Source: Streptomyces caniferus (GTDB taxonomy: Bacteria > Actinomycetota > Actinomycetes > Streptomycetales > Streptomycetaceae). From it: a stretch of 64,000 bases of DNA. The notes beneath the pieces were generated by a model. It had not been told where the DNA came from. It was given only the letters and a program-made list of their open reading frames with translations, and made no database searches. The DNA lies in assembly GCF_009811555.1 (NCBI RefSeq), contig NZ_BLIN01000003.1, positions 1,488,001 to 1,552,000 of the forward strand. The letters are read 5' to 3'. This document shows positions 45,653 through 55,430 of the stretch, piece after piece; the first letter of the stretch is position 1; each line of letters begins with the position of its first letter. The position numbers were made by a program, and so were the translations under genes.

Positions 45653-48600
45653 GGGAGTTCGTTGCCTTCCGGTCGGTCGGTGGCCTGCCGTGTCGGGCGA
45701 GCAGTTCGGCGGTGACGATGTCGGCGATGTGCCGGCGCGGTGCGGGGTCCATCGCCTCTTCGTGGCGGCATCGCAGGTCGTGCCGGTCGAGGGCGTCGAC
45801 GTAGGGGGCCCAGGCCGCGGGGTCGGGGCGCGCCGCGCCGCGTCCCTCGGTCGCGGTGAAGTAGACGGTGCGTCCGTGGACCCGGTGGGGCCGGTGGGCG
45901 GCCACCAGCCGGCTGCTGTTGACGCCCACGGCGACCAGCCGGTCGAAGGCGGCCTGCTCCAGGCCCAGTTGCCGCTGTGCGGCGCGGCGGAGGGCGGTCA
46001 GTGCGGCGCCGGGGTCGGCGGCGACGGCCGCCTCGTCGACCGCGGCGGGCACCAGAGTGGCCAGCAGACCGAACTCGTCCCACTGCTCGGGCGTCGCGAA
46101 CGAGGGGCAGGGCCAGACCTCGCCGGGGTAGGCGTCGACGAGGACGAGGAGGCCGATGGCGGCGCCGTCCCGCTGCAGCCGGCCGGCCAGCGCATGGGCG
46201 ATGTTGCCGCCGAGCGACCAGCCGAGCAGCCGGTAGGGGCCTTCGGGCTGGACCCGGCGGATCTCCGTCAGCATCCGGTCGAGCATCTCGTCCAGGTCCC
46301 GCGGGAGCGCGCTGTGCTCGGCCAGGCCGGGTGCCTGCAGGCCGTAGAGGGCGAGGCCGTCCGGCAGGTGCGGGACGAGGCCCGCATAGCTCCAGGCGAG
46401 TCCGGTCGCGGGGTGGACGCAGAACAGCGGACGCGGGTCGGTGCCGGTGCGCAGCGCCAGCAGCACCTCGTGGTCGTCCGGTTCACCGGTCCGCCCGAGC
46501 GCGTCCAGGATCCCGGCGACGGTGGGGGCGTCGAACAGGGTGCGGATGGTGACCCGTACGCCCAGCACCGCGCGGATCCGGCTCAGCAGCCGCATCGCGA
46601 GCAGGGAGTGCCCGCCCAGGTCGAAGAAGCTGTCCTCGACGCCGACCCGGGGCACCCCGAGCACCTCGGCGAACACGTCGCACAGTAGGGCCTCCTGGGG
46701 AGTCCCGGGCGGTGTGCCGGGGGCCGTGGCCCCGGGGTCCGGGACCGGCAGGGCGCGCCGGTCCAGCTTGCCGTTGGGGGTGAGCGGGAGTTCGGCCAGC
46801 TCCACGAAGAGCGAGGGGACCATGTACTCGGGCAGCGCCCGGGCGGTCCGCCGGCGCAGCGCGGCGATGTCCAGCCCGGCGCCGTCGGCCGGCACCGCAT
46901 AGGCCACCAGCCGTTTGTCGCCGGGGCGGTCCTCGCGGGCCAGCACCACCGCCTGACGCACCTGCGGGTCCCGCTCCAGGACCGCCTGGACCTCGCCCGG
47001 CTCGATCCGGTAGCCGCGGATCTTGACCTGGTGGTCGATGCGGCCCAGGAACTCCAGCTCGCCGCCGGTGTTCCAGCGCACCAGGTCGCCGGTGCGGTAC
47101 ATCCGCTCACCGGGCGCGCCGTACGGGTTCGCCACGAACCGCCGCGCGGTCACCCCGGCCCGGCCGGCGTAGCCGCGCGCCAGGCCCGCTCCCCCGACGC
47201 AGAGCTCGCCGGGCGTGCCGGCCGGCACCAGCTGCAGGTGGCCGTCGACCACGTAGGCCTGCATGTTGCGCAGCAGCCGGCCGATCGGGGCCCGGCTGCG
47301 GCGGAAGGCGTCGCCCGCCTCGATGACGGAGATCGACACGTCGTCCGAACACTCGGCGGGGCCGTAGACGTTGGCGAGCGGGATGTGCGGGTGCCGGGCG
47401 AACCAGCGGTCGACGAGGTCGGGCGGCAGCTCCTCGCCGTGCACCAGCATCCACCGCAGCCCCTTGAACAGGCCGACGGTGCTGTCGTCGAGGTCCCACA
47501 TGTCGAGGACCGCGCGCAGCACCTGCGGCACGATCTGCAGCACGGTGATGTCCTCGTCGGCGACGCAGCGGGCGAGCAGCAGCGGATCGCGGGTGGTGTC
47601 CTCGTCGAGGACGTGCACCCGCCCGCCGACCAGGGACATCGTCAGGGCCTGCCAGACGGCGACGTCGAAGGTGAGCGGCGCGTTGAAGGCCATCGTGTCG
47701 TGCGCGTCGAGACCGTAGAGCTCGGCCACGGCGAGCAGATGGTTCGACAGGCCGCGGTGCGGCACCAGGACGCCCTTGGGCCGCCCGGTCGAGCCGGAGG
47801 TGAACACCGCGTACGCGAGCAGGGCGGGGCGGTCCGCGAGGTCCGGCCGGTGCCAGGCACGCGTCGTGTCGGGTGCGCCGCCGGCCGGGACCACGGTGAT
47901 CCCGCCGGGGCCGGAGGTGGTGAGCTCCCGCGCGCGGGCGCCGAGTTCCGGGGCGGCCACCAGGTAGCGCGCGGCGCTGTCCGTGAGCATCTGCCGGGCC
48001 CGGTCGGCGGGCAGGCCGCCGTCCAGGGCCAGATATCCGCTGCCGGCGCCGAGCACGCCGAGCGCGGTGGTGACGAACCAGGCGCTGCGGTCGGAGAGGA
48101 TCGCGGTCAGCTCGTCCGGGCCGGCGCCCGCCGCTGCCAGGGCGCGGGAGAGGCGGTCGATGCCGTCCGCGAGGTCCCGGTAGGTGTGGCGGACGCTTCC
48201 GTCGGACACGGCGACCGCGTCCGGCCGCTCGTCCGCCCAGCGGCGGATGCGCCGGCCGAGGTCGACCGGTGTCTCGGGCCGGTTCGGGCCGTTCCACTCC
48301 ACGAGCAGGCGGTGGCGTTCGGCGGCGGACAGGACGGGCACCTCGCGGATGCGCAGCGCCGGGTCGGCGGCGAACGTCTCCAGGAGCCGGACCAGCCGGT
48401 CGGCCATGGCCTGGACGGTCGCCTCGTCGAACAGGTCCGTGGCGTATTCGAGGACGGCACCGAGTCCGGCGGGCCGGCCGTCCGGGTGGCGCCGGTCGTC
48501 GAAGTCGACGGAGAGGCTGAACTTCGCGGTGCCGGTGGTCTCGCGCAGCGCCTCCACCCCGATGCCGGGCAGCCGCAGCGCCTCGCCGGGCCGCCCCTCG

Positions 48601-49664
48601 TTCAGCGCCAGCAGCACCTGGAACAGGGGGTGCCGGTGCGGCGCGCGCCGGGGGTTGAGCACCTCGACGAGCCGGTCGAAGGGGACGTCCTGATGGGCGT
48701 AGGCGTCGAAGTCGCTCGCGCGGACCCGGTGCAGCAGCTCGGCGAAGGTGGGGTTGCCGGAGGTGTCGGTGCGCAGCACGAGGGTGTTGACGAAGAAGCC
48801 GACCAGGTCGTCCAGGGCCGCGTCGGACCGTCCGGCCACCGGGGTGCCGAAGGGGATGTCGGTGCCGGCCCCGGAGCGGGTGAGCAGCACCGCGACGGCG
48901 GCCTGCAGCACCATGAACAGGGTGCACCCGTGCTCCCTGGCGACCTCCAGGAGACGTGCGTGCAGCTCGGGATCCACCGTGCGGTCGACGGTGGCACCCC
49001 GGAAGGTGTCGGCACCGGGCAGCCGCACCCGGTCGGACGGCAGCGGCACTTCCTCCGGCAGGTCCGCCAACTGTTGCTGCCAGTAAGCGAGCTGACTGTT
49101 GATCAGGCTGTCGGGGTCGTCGTCGGCGCCGAGCAGCTCCCGCTGCCACAGGGTGTAGTCGCGGTACTGGACCGGCAGCGGCTCCCAGTCCGGTGCGCGT
49201 CCGTCGCACCGTGCGCCGTAGGCGGTCGACAGGTCGCGCAGCAGCGGGGTCAGGGACCAGCCGTCGCACACCACGTGGTGCATGACCAGGGCGAGCACCT
49301 GGTCGTCGGCCGCCACCCGCAGCAGCCAGGCCCGGACCGGCAGGTCGGCCCCCAGGTCGAAGGGGCGCCGCACCACCTCGTGCAGGTCCGCGTCGAGGCG
49401 GTCCGCCTCGCTGTCCAGGAGGGTCAGCACCTCACCGGTCTCCTCCGGCGGCAGAACGCGCTGATGGGGCTCGCCGTCGGCCTCCCCGAACACGGTGCGC
49501 AGGCTCTCGTGGCGGCCGACGACATCGGCGACGGCCGCCCGCAGCGCGGGCACGTCCAGGGCACCGCGCAGCCGCACGACCACCGGCACGTTGTAGGTCG
49601 AGCTCGGCCCTTCCAGCCGGTTCAGGAACCACAGCCCCTGCTGTGCGAACGACAACGGGAACAC
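45645..49664 (-). CDS. NRPS: C - A - PCP - TE (terminating module)
   Basis: About 1340 residues. C domain with intact HHVVCDG (residues 131-137 counted from GTG 49670), A domain about 460-945 ([36 protein letters not shown]), PCP about 965-1045 ([12 protein letters not shown]) and type I TE (GWSLGGN). Hand-read specificity residues D-V-W-Q-L-H-V-D-D-K match no code I know; the Asp-Asp pair is reminiscent of pockets for basic or diamino acids. As the only module with TE it should release the product by hydrolysis or cyclisation. GTG 49664 is preferred over GTG 49670 because GAGGAG is then correctly spaced. 40 nt after the A-PCP gene; overlaps the FAD oxidase gene. Confidence 0.92.
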   Translation of the reverse strand: MFPLSFAQQGLWFLNRLEGPSSTYNVPVVVRLRGALDVPALRAAVADVVGRHESLRTVFGEADGEPHQRVLPPEETGEVLTLLDSEADRLDADLHEVVRRPFDLGADLPVRAWLLRVAADDQVLALVMHHVVCDGWSLTPLLRDLSTAYGARCDGRAPDWEPLPVQYRDYTLWQRELLGADDDPDSLINSQLAYWQQQLADLPEEVPLPSDRVRLPGADTFRGATVDRTVDPELHARLLEVAREHGCTLFMVLQAAVAVLLTRSGAGTDIPFGTPVAGRSDAALDDLVGFFVNTLVLRTDTSGNPTFAELLHRVRASDFDAYAHQDVPFDRLVEVLNPRRAPHRHPLFQVLLALNEGRPGEALRLPGIGVEALRETTGTAKFSLSVDFDDRRHPDGRPAGLGAVLEYATDLFDEATVQAMADRLVRLLETFAADPALRIREVPVLSAAERHRLLVEWNGPNRPETPVDLGRRIRRWADERPDAVAVSDGSVRHTYRDLADGIDRLSRALAAAGAGPDELTAILSDRSAWFVTTALGVLGAGSGYLALDGGLPADRARQMLTDSAARYLVAAPELGARARELTTSGPGGITVVPAGGAPDTTRAWHRPDLADRPALLAYAVFTSGSTGRPKGVLVPHRGLSNHLLAVAELYGLDAHDTMAFNAPLTFDVAVWQALTMSLVGGRVHVLDEDTTRDPLLLARCVADEDITVLQIVPQVLRAVLDMWDLDDSTVGLFKGLRWMLVHGEELPPDLVDRWFARHPHIPLANVYGPAECSDDVSISVIEAGDAFRRSRAPIGRLLRNMQAYVVDGHLQLVPAGTPGELCVGGAGLARGYAGRAGVTARRFVANPYGAPGERMYRTGDLVRWNTGGELEFLGRIDHQVKIRGYRIEPGEVQAVLERDPQVRQAVVLAREDRPGDKRLVAYAVPADGAGLDIAALRRRTARALPEYMVPSLFVELAELPLTPNGKLDRRALPVPDPGATAPGTPPGTPQEALLCDVFAEVLGVPRVGVEDSFFDLGGHSLLAMRLLSRIRAVLGVRVTIRTLFDAPTVAGILDALGRTGEPDDHEVLLALRTGTDPRPLFCVHPATGLAWSYAGLVPHLPDGLALYGLQAPGLAEHSALPRDLDEMLDRMLTEIRRVQPEGPYRLLGWSLGGNIAHALAGRLQRDGAAIGLLVLVDAYPGEVWPCPSFATPEQWDEFGLLATLVPAAVDEAAVAADPGAALTALRRAAQRQLGLEQAAFDRLVAVGVNSSRLVAAHRPHRVHGRTVYFTATEGRGAARPDPAAWAPYVDALDRHDLRCRHEEAMDPAPRRHIADIVTAELLARHGRPPTDRKATNSHD

Positions 49665-49710
49665 GCTCACTCCTCACCACGCAGGGCCACCGGGCGCGCC
49701 ACGGCCGCCG

Positions 49711-52095
49711 TCATGAGCGGCGCATCAGCTTCGGACGGGCGGCAGCAGCCGCTGTGCTCCCCTCCAGGGCGGCCACGACGCCGGCCACGGTGGGCGCGTC
49801 GAGGATCTGCCGCAGCTCGACCGCCCGGCCGGTGACCGAACGGATCCGGTTCCACAGCCGCATCATCCGCAGCGAGTGGCCGCCGAGGTCGAAGAAGCTG
49901 TCGTCGAGCGAGACCGACGGCACGCCCAGCGCCTCCGCGAAGAGGCCCGCGACCGTGGTCTCCAGGGGCGTGCGAGGGGCCCGTCCCGCCCCGGCGGCCG
50001 CCGCGCCGTCCACCGGTTCCAGGGCGGCCAGCGCCGCCCGGTCGGCCTTGTGGTTGCGGCCCAGCGGCAGCTCGTCGAGCTGCCGGAAGGCGGACGGGAC
50101 CATGTGGTCGGGGAGTTGTGCGCGCAGGTCCGCGCGCAGCTGCGCCGGATCGAGCGGCTGGTCGGCGGTGAAGTAGGCGCTCAGTACACCCGTTCCGTCG
50201 TCCCCGCGGCGCAGCAGCACCACGCAGTCGCGTACCGACGGCAGTTGGCACAGCTGGCTCTCCACCTCCGCGGGCTCCACCCGGTAGCCGCGGACCTTGA
50301 CCTGGTCGTCCGTCCGGCCGAGGTAGTCGAGGAGTCCGTCGGCGTTCCAGCAGGCCAGGTCACCGGTGCGGTACAGCCGCTCCTCGCGGCCGCCGGGGCG
50401 GGCCCGTACGAACGACGCGGCGTCCAGGTCGGGGCGGTGGAGGTAGCCGTCGCTGAGCCCGTCACCGCCGACGTACAGCTCGCCGGGGACGCCGAGCGGC
50501 TGCGGGTTGCCGTCGCGGTCCAGCACCCAGGCGGTGGAGTTGGCGATGGGCCGGCCGATGGGCACCCGGCCCGTGTACCGCCGCGCGATGCGGTGCGTGA
50601 CGGAGAAGGTGGTGTTCTCGGTGGGGCCGTAGGCGTTGATGAAGACGCTGTCCGGGCAGGCGTCCATGGCCTCGGCGATGTGCCGCGCGGAGACCGCCTC
50701 GCCGCCGACCAGCACCTGGCAGCCCGCCAGGACGGCGGGGTCCTGCTCGACGAGCTGGTTGAAGAGCGTGGAGGTGAGCCACAGGGTGTTGACCCGGTGC
50801 CGCTCGATCGCGGCCCCGAGGTCCACCGAGTTCAGGACGGTGGTGGCCGGTACGAGGACGAGGGTGCCGCCGTTGAGCAGCGCGCCCCAGTACTCCAGGG
50901 TGGTGGCGTCGAAGGCCAGCGCGCCGGTCTGCAGGATCGTGGTGCCGGCCGAGAGGTCCGCGTAGTCGGTGCCGCGGACCAGCCGGACCACGGCCCGCTG
51001 GTTGACCAGTACGCCCTTGGGCCGGCTCGTGGTGCCGGAGGTGTACATCACGTACGCGGTGTCCTCGGGCGCGCAGGCGAGGTCCGGCAGGGCGCCGGGG
51101 TCGGCGTCGTGCGGCCGGGTGAGGTCGAGGACCGGGAGGTCCGCGGTGACCGCCGGGTCGTCGACGAGCAGCAGCCCGGCGCCGCTGTCCGCCAGCAGGG
51201 CGTCCCGGCGGGCCGCGGGCAGCTGGGTGTCGAGGGGCACATAGGCCGCGCCGAGGCGCAGGACGGCCAGGACGGCGACCAGCAGCCGGGGCGTGCGCTC
51301 CAGGGCGAACGCGACCCGGGTGTGCCGTCCCACGCCGTGGGAGTGCAGCAGCGCGGCCAGCCGCAGGGCCTGCCGTTCCAGTTCGCGGTAGGTGAGAGAA
51401 CCGTCCTGATGGCGGATCGCGGGCTGCTCGGGCCGGGCCGCGGCCTGGGCGGCGAAGAGTGCGTAGACCGAGGAGTCGCGGGGGTAGGGGCGGGCGGTGT
51501 CGTTGAAGCCGCGCAGTTGCTCGGCCTCGGGGCCGGTCGGCAGCCGGAGGGTGCCGACCGGCGCGCCGGGGCGGTCGGTGAGCTGCTGCAGCAGATGCGC
51601 CAGGTGGCCGAGCATCCGCTCGGTGAAGGCCGCATCGTGGACGTGCGCGTGACAGTCCGCATGCAGGACCACACCGTCGGCCGTGACCTCGCCGGCGAGC
51701 ACCACATCGGCTCCGGCCGCCTCGTCGGCGGGGCCGTCGACGACACAGACCACCTTCGGCGGGACGGCGTCCGCGGCGTCCGCGGTGCCGGTGAGGGCGG
51801 CGAGACCGGCCGTCACCGTGTCCAGGTGCTCCGACACGGTGGTGCCGGACGGCATGGCGACGGCGAGCGACGCGTCGGCGGCGTCCGCCGTCCGTGCCGT
51901 GCGGCGCACCCCGATCCGGAAGGCGGTGCTGTCGCTGTACTTCCGGGCGAGCAGCAGGGCCGCCGCGAGGACGTACTCGGCCGTGCGGCCACCGAGCGCG
52001 GCGGCCGTCGCGGCGGGCAGCCGTCGCGTAGCCCGGACCCTCGGGCACCGGCCGGGTGCCGCACACGGACCGCCGAACGCGAACCCGGACGGCAC
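49711..52095 (-). CDS. NRPS: truncated C remnant - A - PCP
   Basis: 794 residues from GTG 52095, which has GAGGAAG 8 nt upstream; ATG 52143 is a longer alternative. Residues about 37-195 resemble only the C-terminal half of a condensation domain (helical AEYVLAAALLLARKYSD), with no HHxxxDG anywhere upstream. A domain about 200-690: YTSGTTSRPKG, NAYGPTENTTF, GRTDDQVKVRGYRVEPAE. Hand-read code D-A-L-L-L-G-A-T-F-K suggests a hydrophobic residue but is not a clear match. PCP about 710-785 with [12 protein letters not shown]. Probably the initiating module. It begins about 215 nt after a terminator, so it heads its own transcript. Confidence 0.9.
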   Translation of the reverse strand: MPSGFAFGGPCAAPGRCPRVRATRRLPAATAAALGGRTAEYVLAAALLLARKYSDSTAFRIGVRRTARTADAADASLAVAMPSGTTVSEHLDTVTAGLAALTGTADAADAVPPKVVCVVDGPADEAAGADVVLAGEVTADGVVLHADCHAHVHDAAFTERMLGHLAHLLQQLTDRPGAPVGTLRLPTGPEAEQLRGFNDTARPYPRDSSVYALFAAQAAARPEQPAIRHQDGSLTYRELERQALRLAALLHSHGVGRHTRVAFALERTPRLLVAVLAVLRLGAAYVPLDTQLPAARRDALLADSGAGLLLVDDPAVTADLPVLDLTRPHDADPGALPDLACAPEDTAYVMYTSGTTSRPKGVLVNQRAVVRLVRGTDYADLSAGTTILQTGALAFDATTLEYWGALLNGGTLVLVPATTVLNSVDLGAAIERHRVNTLWLTSTLFNQLVEQDPAVLAGCQVLVGGEAVSARHIAEAMDACPDSVFINAYGPTENTTFSVTHRIARRYTGRVPIGRPIANSTAWVLDRDGNPQPLGVPGELYVGGDGLSDGYLHRPDLDAASFVRARPGGREERLYRTGDLACWNADGLLDYLGRTDDQVKVRGYRVEPAEVESQLCQLPSVRDCVVLLRRGDDGTGVLSAYFTADQPLDPAQLRADLRAQLPDHMVPSAFRQLDELPLGRNHKADRAALAALEPVDGAAAAGAGRAPRTPLETTVAGLFAEALGVPSVSLDDSFFDLGGHSLRMMRLWNRIRSVTGRAVELRQILDAPTVAGVVAALEGSTAAAAARPKLMRRS

Positions 52096-52309
52096 ATCCG
52101 TCTCTTCCTCGCGCACATCCCCCACGCCCCAGCACCCCACCATTCCTGATCGCTCGGCAAGGCGTCGTGCACCCTCGCACCGCCCGCCGGCCTCTCCCGT
52201 TCGGGACGGCAGCCGAAAGCCGAGATCGACCATAGATTTCGGTACGGATCGTCGGCGGCAGATGCCGAGGCAGAACACCGGCAGTTGCCGCCGGAAATGG
52301 ACAACAAAA

Positions 52310-52347
52310 GGGCCGGCCAAGGCGATGTGTCGCGCCTTGGCCGGCCC
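52310..52347 (-). terminator. Rho-independent terminator after the ATP-grasp gene
   Basis: Perfect 15-bp stem (52310-52324, 52333-52347) followed on the minus strand by TTTTGTTGT, 14 nt past the ATP-grasp stop. It is one of the few here with a U-tract. Confidence 0.9.
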
Positions 52348-52361
52348 CGTTGAATCAGCTG

Positions 52362-53657
52362 TCAGTGCAGCGGGAGTTCCAGGCCGTTGAGGGAGTGTAC
52401 GCCGTCCTCGAAACGGAAATCGAAAGTGAGCGCCGCACGGGCCGCGTCAATGGTGCGCATCACCGCCTCATGTCCTTCGCACACGCCCGAAATGGTGTCC
52501 AGGGTCAGGGTGCTGGTGCCGCCGGGAAGGTCGTCGCCGGGGCGGACGAAATTGCGGTAGGCGGTGATACCGGGCAGCTCACGGACGGCCTCGGCGCCAT
52601 GCACCGCCACCAGGCCGGCAGGGCGCAGCGGCGCCAGATTGTTGTACTGGAAATGAACCTTTCCGCCGAAGTCGAAAGTCGGCAGATAAGGCTCTTCACC
52701 CAGGGCCAACAGGGCGCCGATACGCACCATATCCACACCGCAGGATTCTCGGGCCATCATGTTCACATGGCCCGAGAGCCGGCCGTTGAGTTCGATGATG
52801 CGGGGGCCGTCGGGGGTGAGCTTCAGCTCGGTGTGGGCGAATCCGTTGTCGGCCCCCACCGCTTCCAGCGCGCGGGTGACCAGAGCGAAGATTTCCGCTT
52901 CCTCCGCGCGCGGCAGATGACTGGGCCAGATCCGGCCGGTACCGCGGAACGGCGGCACGACCGGGGACTTTCCGGTCAGCACCAGATGGGTGATGCCCGA
53001 GGGCGTACAGACGCTCTCGACCGACACATAGTCGCCGAACGGCTCGCTCGCCCTGCCCTCGAGGAACTCCTCCAGGATGAACGGCTCCCAGGCCCCGTCG
53101 GCGGCGAGGGCGTCGAGGCGGGCACGTACGGCGCGTGCGTCCTCGGGCGTGCGCAGCGCGTAGGCGTCCCGGCTCCGGGAGGCGGTCACCGGCTTGGCGA
53201 GCGAGGGCAGACCGATGGCGCGCAGGGCCTCGTCCCAGTCCTCGGGCGACTCCACGACCCGGACCGCCGTCCCGTCGACGCCCGCCGCGCGCAGCGCCCG
53301 GCGCTGTGCGCCCTTGTCGGTGTAGAGGCGGGCGGTCTCCACGGACAGGCCGGGCAGACCGAGTGCGGCGGCGAGTTCGGCACCCGGACGGATCATGTCC
53401 TCGCAGAAGGTGAGGATCGCGTCCGGGGCGAGCGCGCGGACCAGGGCCACGTCCTCGGCCGGCTGTCCGGTGAGGGTCCGGACCTCGCCCAACAGCTCCA
53501 TTACCGGCCGGAGTTGGTCCACGTGGGCGGAGCGGTCCGGGACCAGGAAGACGATGTCCCCGAGGTCGGCGAGGCCCGCGCCGATCTCTCCGGCGGGCAC
53601 CGCACCGGCATCGTAGAGAACGGCGAAGAGCGGCCGCTGAGGTGGTGTCATGGTCAT
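52362..53657 (-). CDS. ATP-grasp carboxylate-amine ligase
   Basis: 431 residues. ATP-grasp fold: SLAKPVTASRSRDA (ATP-binding Lys and loop), FILEEFLEG (adenine-region Glu), and the magnesium-binding pair in TELKLTPDG and IIELNGRLSG. It resembles the L-amino acid ligase/BL00235-like and carbamoyl-phosphate-like group that joins two amino acids through an acyl phosphate. In the cluster it may add an amino acid or amine to the peptide or make a dipeptide precursor. ATG 53657 overlaps the PCP-C stop (ATGA); GGGGGAA lies just upstream. Confidence 0.9.
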   Translation of the reverse strand: MTMTPPQRPLFAVLYDAGAVPAGEIGAGLADLGDIVFLVPDRSAHVDQLRPVMELLGEVRTLTGQPAEDVALVRALAPDAILTFCEDMIRPGAELAAALGLPGLSVETARLYTDKGAQRRALRAAGVDGTAVRVVESPEDWDEALRAIGLPSLAKPVTASRSRDAYALRTPEDARAVRARLDALAADGAWEPFILEEFLEGRASEPFGDYVSVESVCTPSGITHLVLTGKSPVVPPFRGTGRIWPSHLPRAEEAEIFALVTRALEAVGADNGFAHTELKLTPDGPRIIELNGRLSGHVNMMARESCGVDMVRIGALLALGEEPYLPTFDFGGKVHFQYNNLAPLRPAGLVAVHGAEAVRELPGITAYRNFVRPGDDLPGGTSTLTLDTISGVCEGHEAVMRTIDAARAALTFDFRFEDGVHSLNGLELPLH

Positions 53658-55339
53658 TTCCCCCGGTTCTCCGGCGTGGACGGTGCGGCCGGGCTGACCG
53701 GATTGGCCACCAGCGAGGCCAGCGCCCGCCGCAGGGTGCCGGCGTAGGCCTCCACGGAGGTCCGCGCCAGGAAGGCCGGGTCGAAGCCGATGCGCACCTG
53801 GCCCTCGGCGCCGCTGATCTCGACGTTGACGTGGAACGGGAAGCTGGGCTTGCCCCGGCGCCACCAGCCACGCGTGGGCACGGATGCCAGCCGGTCGAGC
53901 TCCCGGTAGGCATGGAAGTGCATGAAGTTGAAGGTGACGTCGAACGGCGGCCGGCCGAGCCGCTCCACGATCTGCGCCTGGGGGTAGGCCTGGTGCGGGG
54001 CGCCCTCGCTCTCCGCGTCGGCGGCGGCGCGGATGAGCCCCGCCCAGGTGTCGTCGACGGTCGCGAAGCGCACCGGCAGCGTGTTGAGGAAGAGCCCGGT
54101 CGCCAGGTCGGAACCGGCGCTCGGCGGGCGGGTGTTGAACACCAGGCCGGTGACGATGTCGTGGTCGCGCCGGACCCAGGTGCCCAGCGCCCGTACGTGC
54201 GCGGCCAGCGCGACGGACTTCACCGGGACACCGAGCATCCGGGCCACCCCGGACAGGGAGCGCACCAGCGCCGCGTCCAGGGCGAACTCGACGCGGCCGT
54301 CCGCGTCGGGGGTCTTCCGGTGCTTCGCCGCGTCGAAGAGCAGGGCGGGTGCGTCCGCCTGCCGGAACCAGTGCGCTGCGGCGGCCGGCGAGTCGGCGGC
54401 CGCGCGTTCGGCGGAGAGGAAGTCGTGCTGTACGTCCGGGGACAGCGCCGGCAGCCCCGCGTCCGCGCCGTCCCGCGCCGCGGCGTAGAGGGTCATCAGC
54501 TCCACGGCCATCCGGCTCAGGCTCCAGCCGTCGAGGATGGCGTGGTGGACCGCCAGCACGGTGTGGAAGGAGCCGGGCAGCGCCACCACATGGCAGCGGA
54601 CCAGGGACGGGGACCGCCAGTCGATCGGTGCGGCGAGCTGCTGGTCGCACCAGGCGCGCAGCAGGGCCGCGCCCCCGTCGGCGTCGGCGGCCCGCTCGAT
54701 GCTCAGGCCGGGCCGGGCGTCTGCCCAGACGAGCTGGGCCGGCACCGAGAGCCCGCCGAAGTCGAAGGCGGTGCGCAGCGCCGGGTGCCGGCGGGCGAGG
54801 GCGTCGAGGGCGGTACGGAAGCTGCTCTCGTCGAAGGGGGCGGCGACCTCCCAGCCGTCCATGCTGTGGTAGAGCAGCGGGTCCTGGCTGGTCTCGCAGA
54901 GGTAGAGCATGCCGGTCTGGAGCGCCGAGGCGGGCAGGGCGTCCTGCACCCCCTCGGGGATCCGGGTGCGGTCCTCCGGGGCGAGGAGGGAGAACGGCGC
55001 CGCGCTCCCCGCCGGCCCGTGCCCCTCCGAGGGGTTGCCGTCGGCCGGTGCCGCGGCCACCGAGGGCGAGCTCAGCATGGCGCGCACGCTCTGATGCACC
55101 ATCACATCGCGCAGGGTGAGCGGGATTCCCCGCGCACGGGCGTCGTTGATCACGCGGAGGGCGATCAGCGAGTCCCCGCCGAGGGCGTAGAACTTGTCGT
55201 CCAGGCCGATCTCCTGGACCGACAGGTTCTCCCGGAGCACGCCCAGGAGGATGTCGGCCACCTCGTCCCGTCCGGCCGCGGCGGACTCACGCGCCACGAG
55301 CGGCGGAGTGCCGCCGCGCTCTTTCCGCAATTCCTCCAT
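53654..55339 (-). CDS. NRPS: free-standing PCP - C didomain
   Basis: 561 residues. An N-terminal carrier protein (about 25-95) with ALGGDSLIAL, Ser57 for phosphopantetheine; GGDS rather than GGHS. A linker is followed by a full condensation domain (about 130-550) with intact HHAILDG (265-271). There is no A domain, so the PCP must be loaded in trans by one of the A-PCP proteins or by another enzyme. Likely condenses two building blocks held on separate carriers. Coupled to the ATP-grasp gene by a 4-nt overlap. ATG 55339; 91 nt after the exporter gene. Confidence 0.9.
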   Translation of the reverse strand: MEELRKERGGTPPLVARESAAAGRDEVADILLGVLRENLSVQEIGLDDKFYALGGDSLIALRVINDARARGIPLTLRDVMVHQSVRAMLSSPSVAAAPADGNPSEGHGPAGSAAPFSLLAPEDRTRIPEGVQDALPASALQTGMLYLCETSQDPLLYHSMDGWEVAAPFDESSFRTALDALARRHPALRTAFDFGGLSVPAQLVWADARPGLSIERAADADGGAALLRAWCDQQLAAPIDWRSPSLVRCHVVALPGSFHTVLAVHHAILDGWSLSRMAVELMTLYAAARDGADAGLPALSPDVQHDFLSAERAAADSPAAAAHWFRQADAPALLFDAAKHRKTPDADGRVEFALDAALVRSLSGVARMLGVPVKSVALAAHVRALGTWVRRDHDIVTGLVFNTRPPSAGSDLATGLFLNTLPVRFATVDDTWAGLIRAAADAESEGAPHQAYPQAQIVERLGRPPFDVTFNFMHFHAYRELDRLASVPTRGWWRRGKPSFPFHVNVEISGAEGQVRIGFDPAFLARTSVEAYAGTLRRALASLVANPVSPAAPSTPENRGK

Positions 55340-55430
55340 GCCCAGCGTTTCCCTTCGGTATCGAGACCAATCGGCGGCACGAGGACGCGGCGTGCCCCGA
55401 GCATCCGCCGGCGGCCACGCCGGCCCCTCC

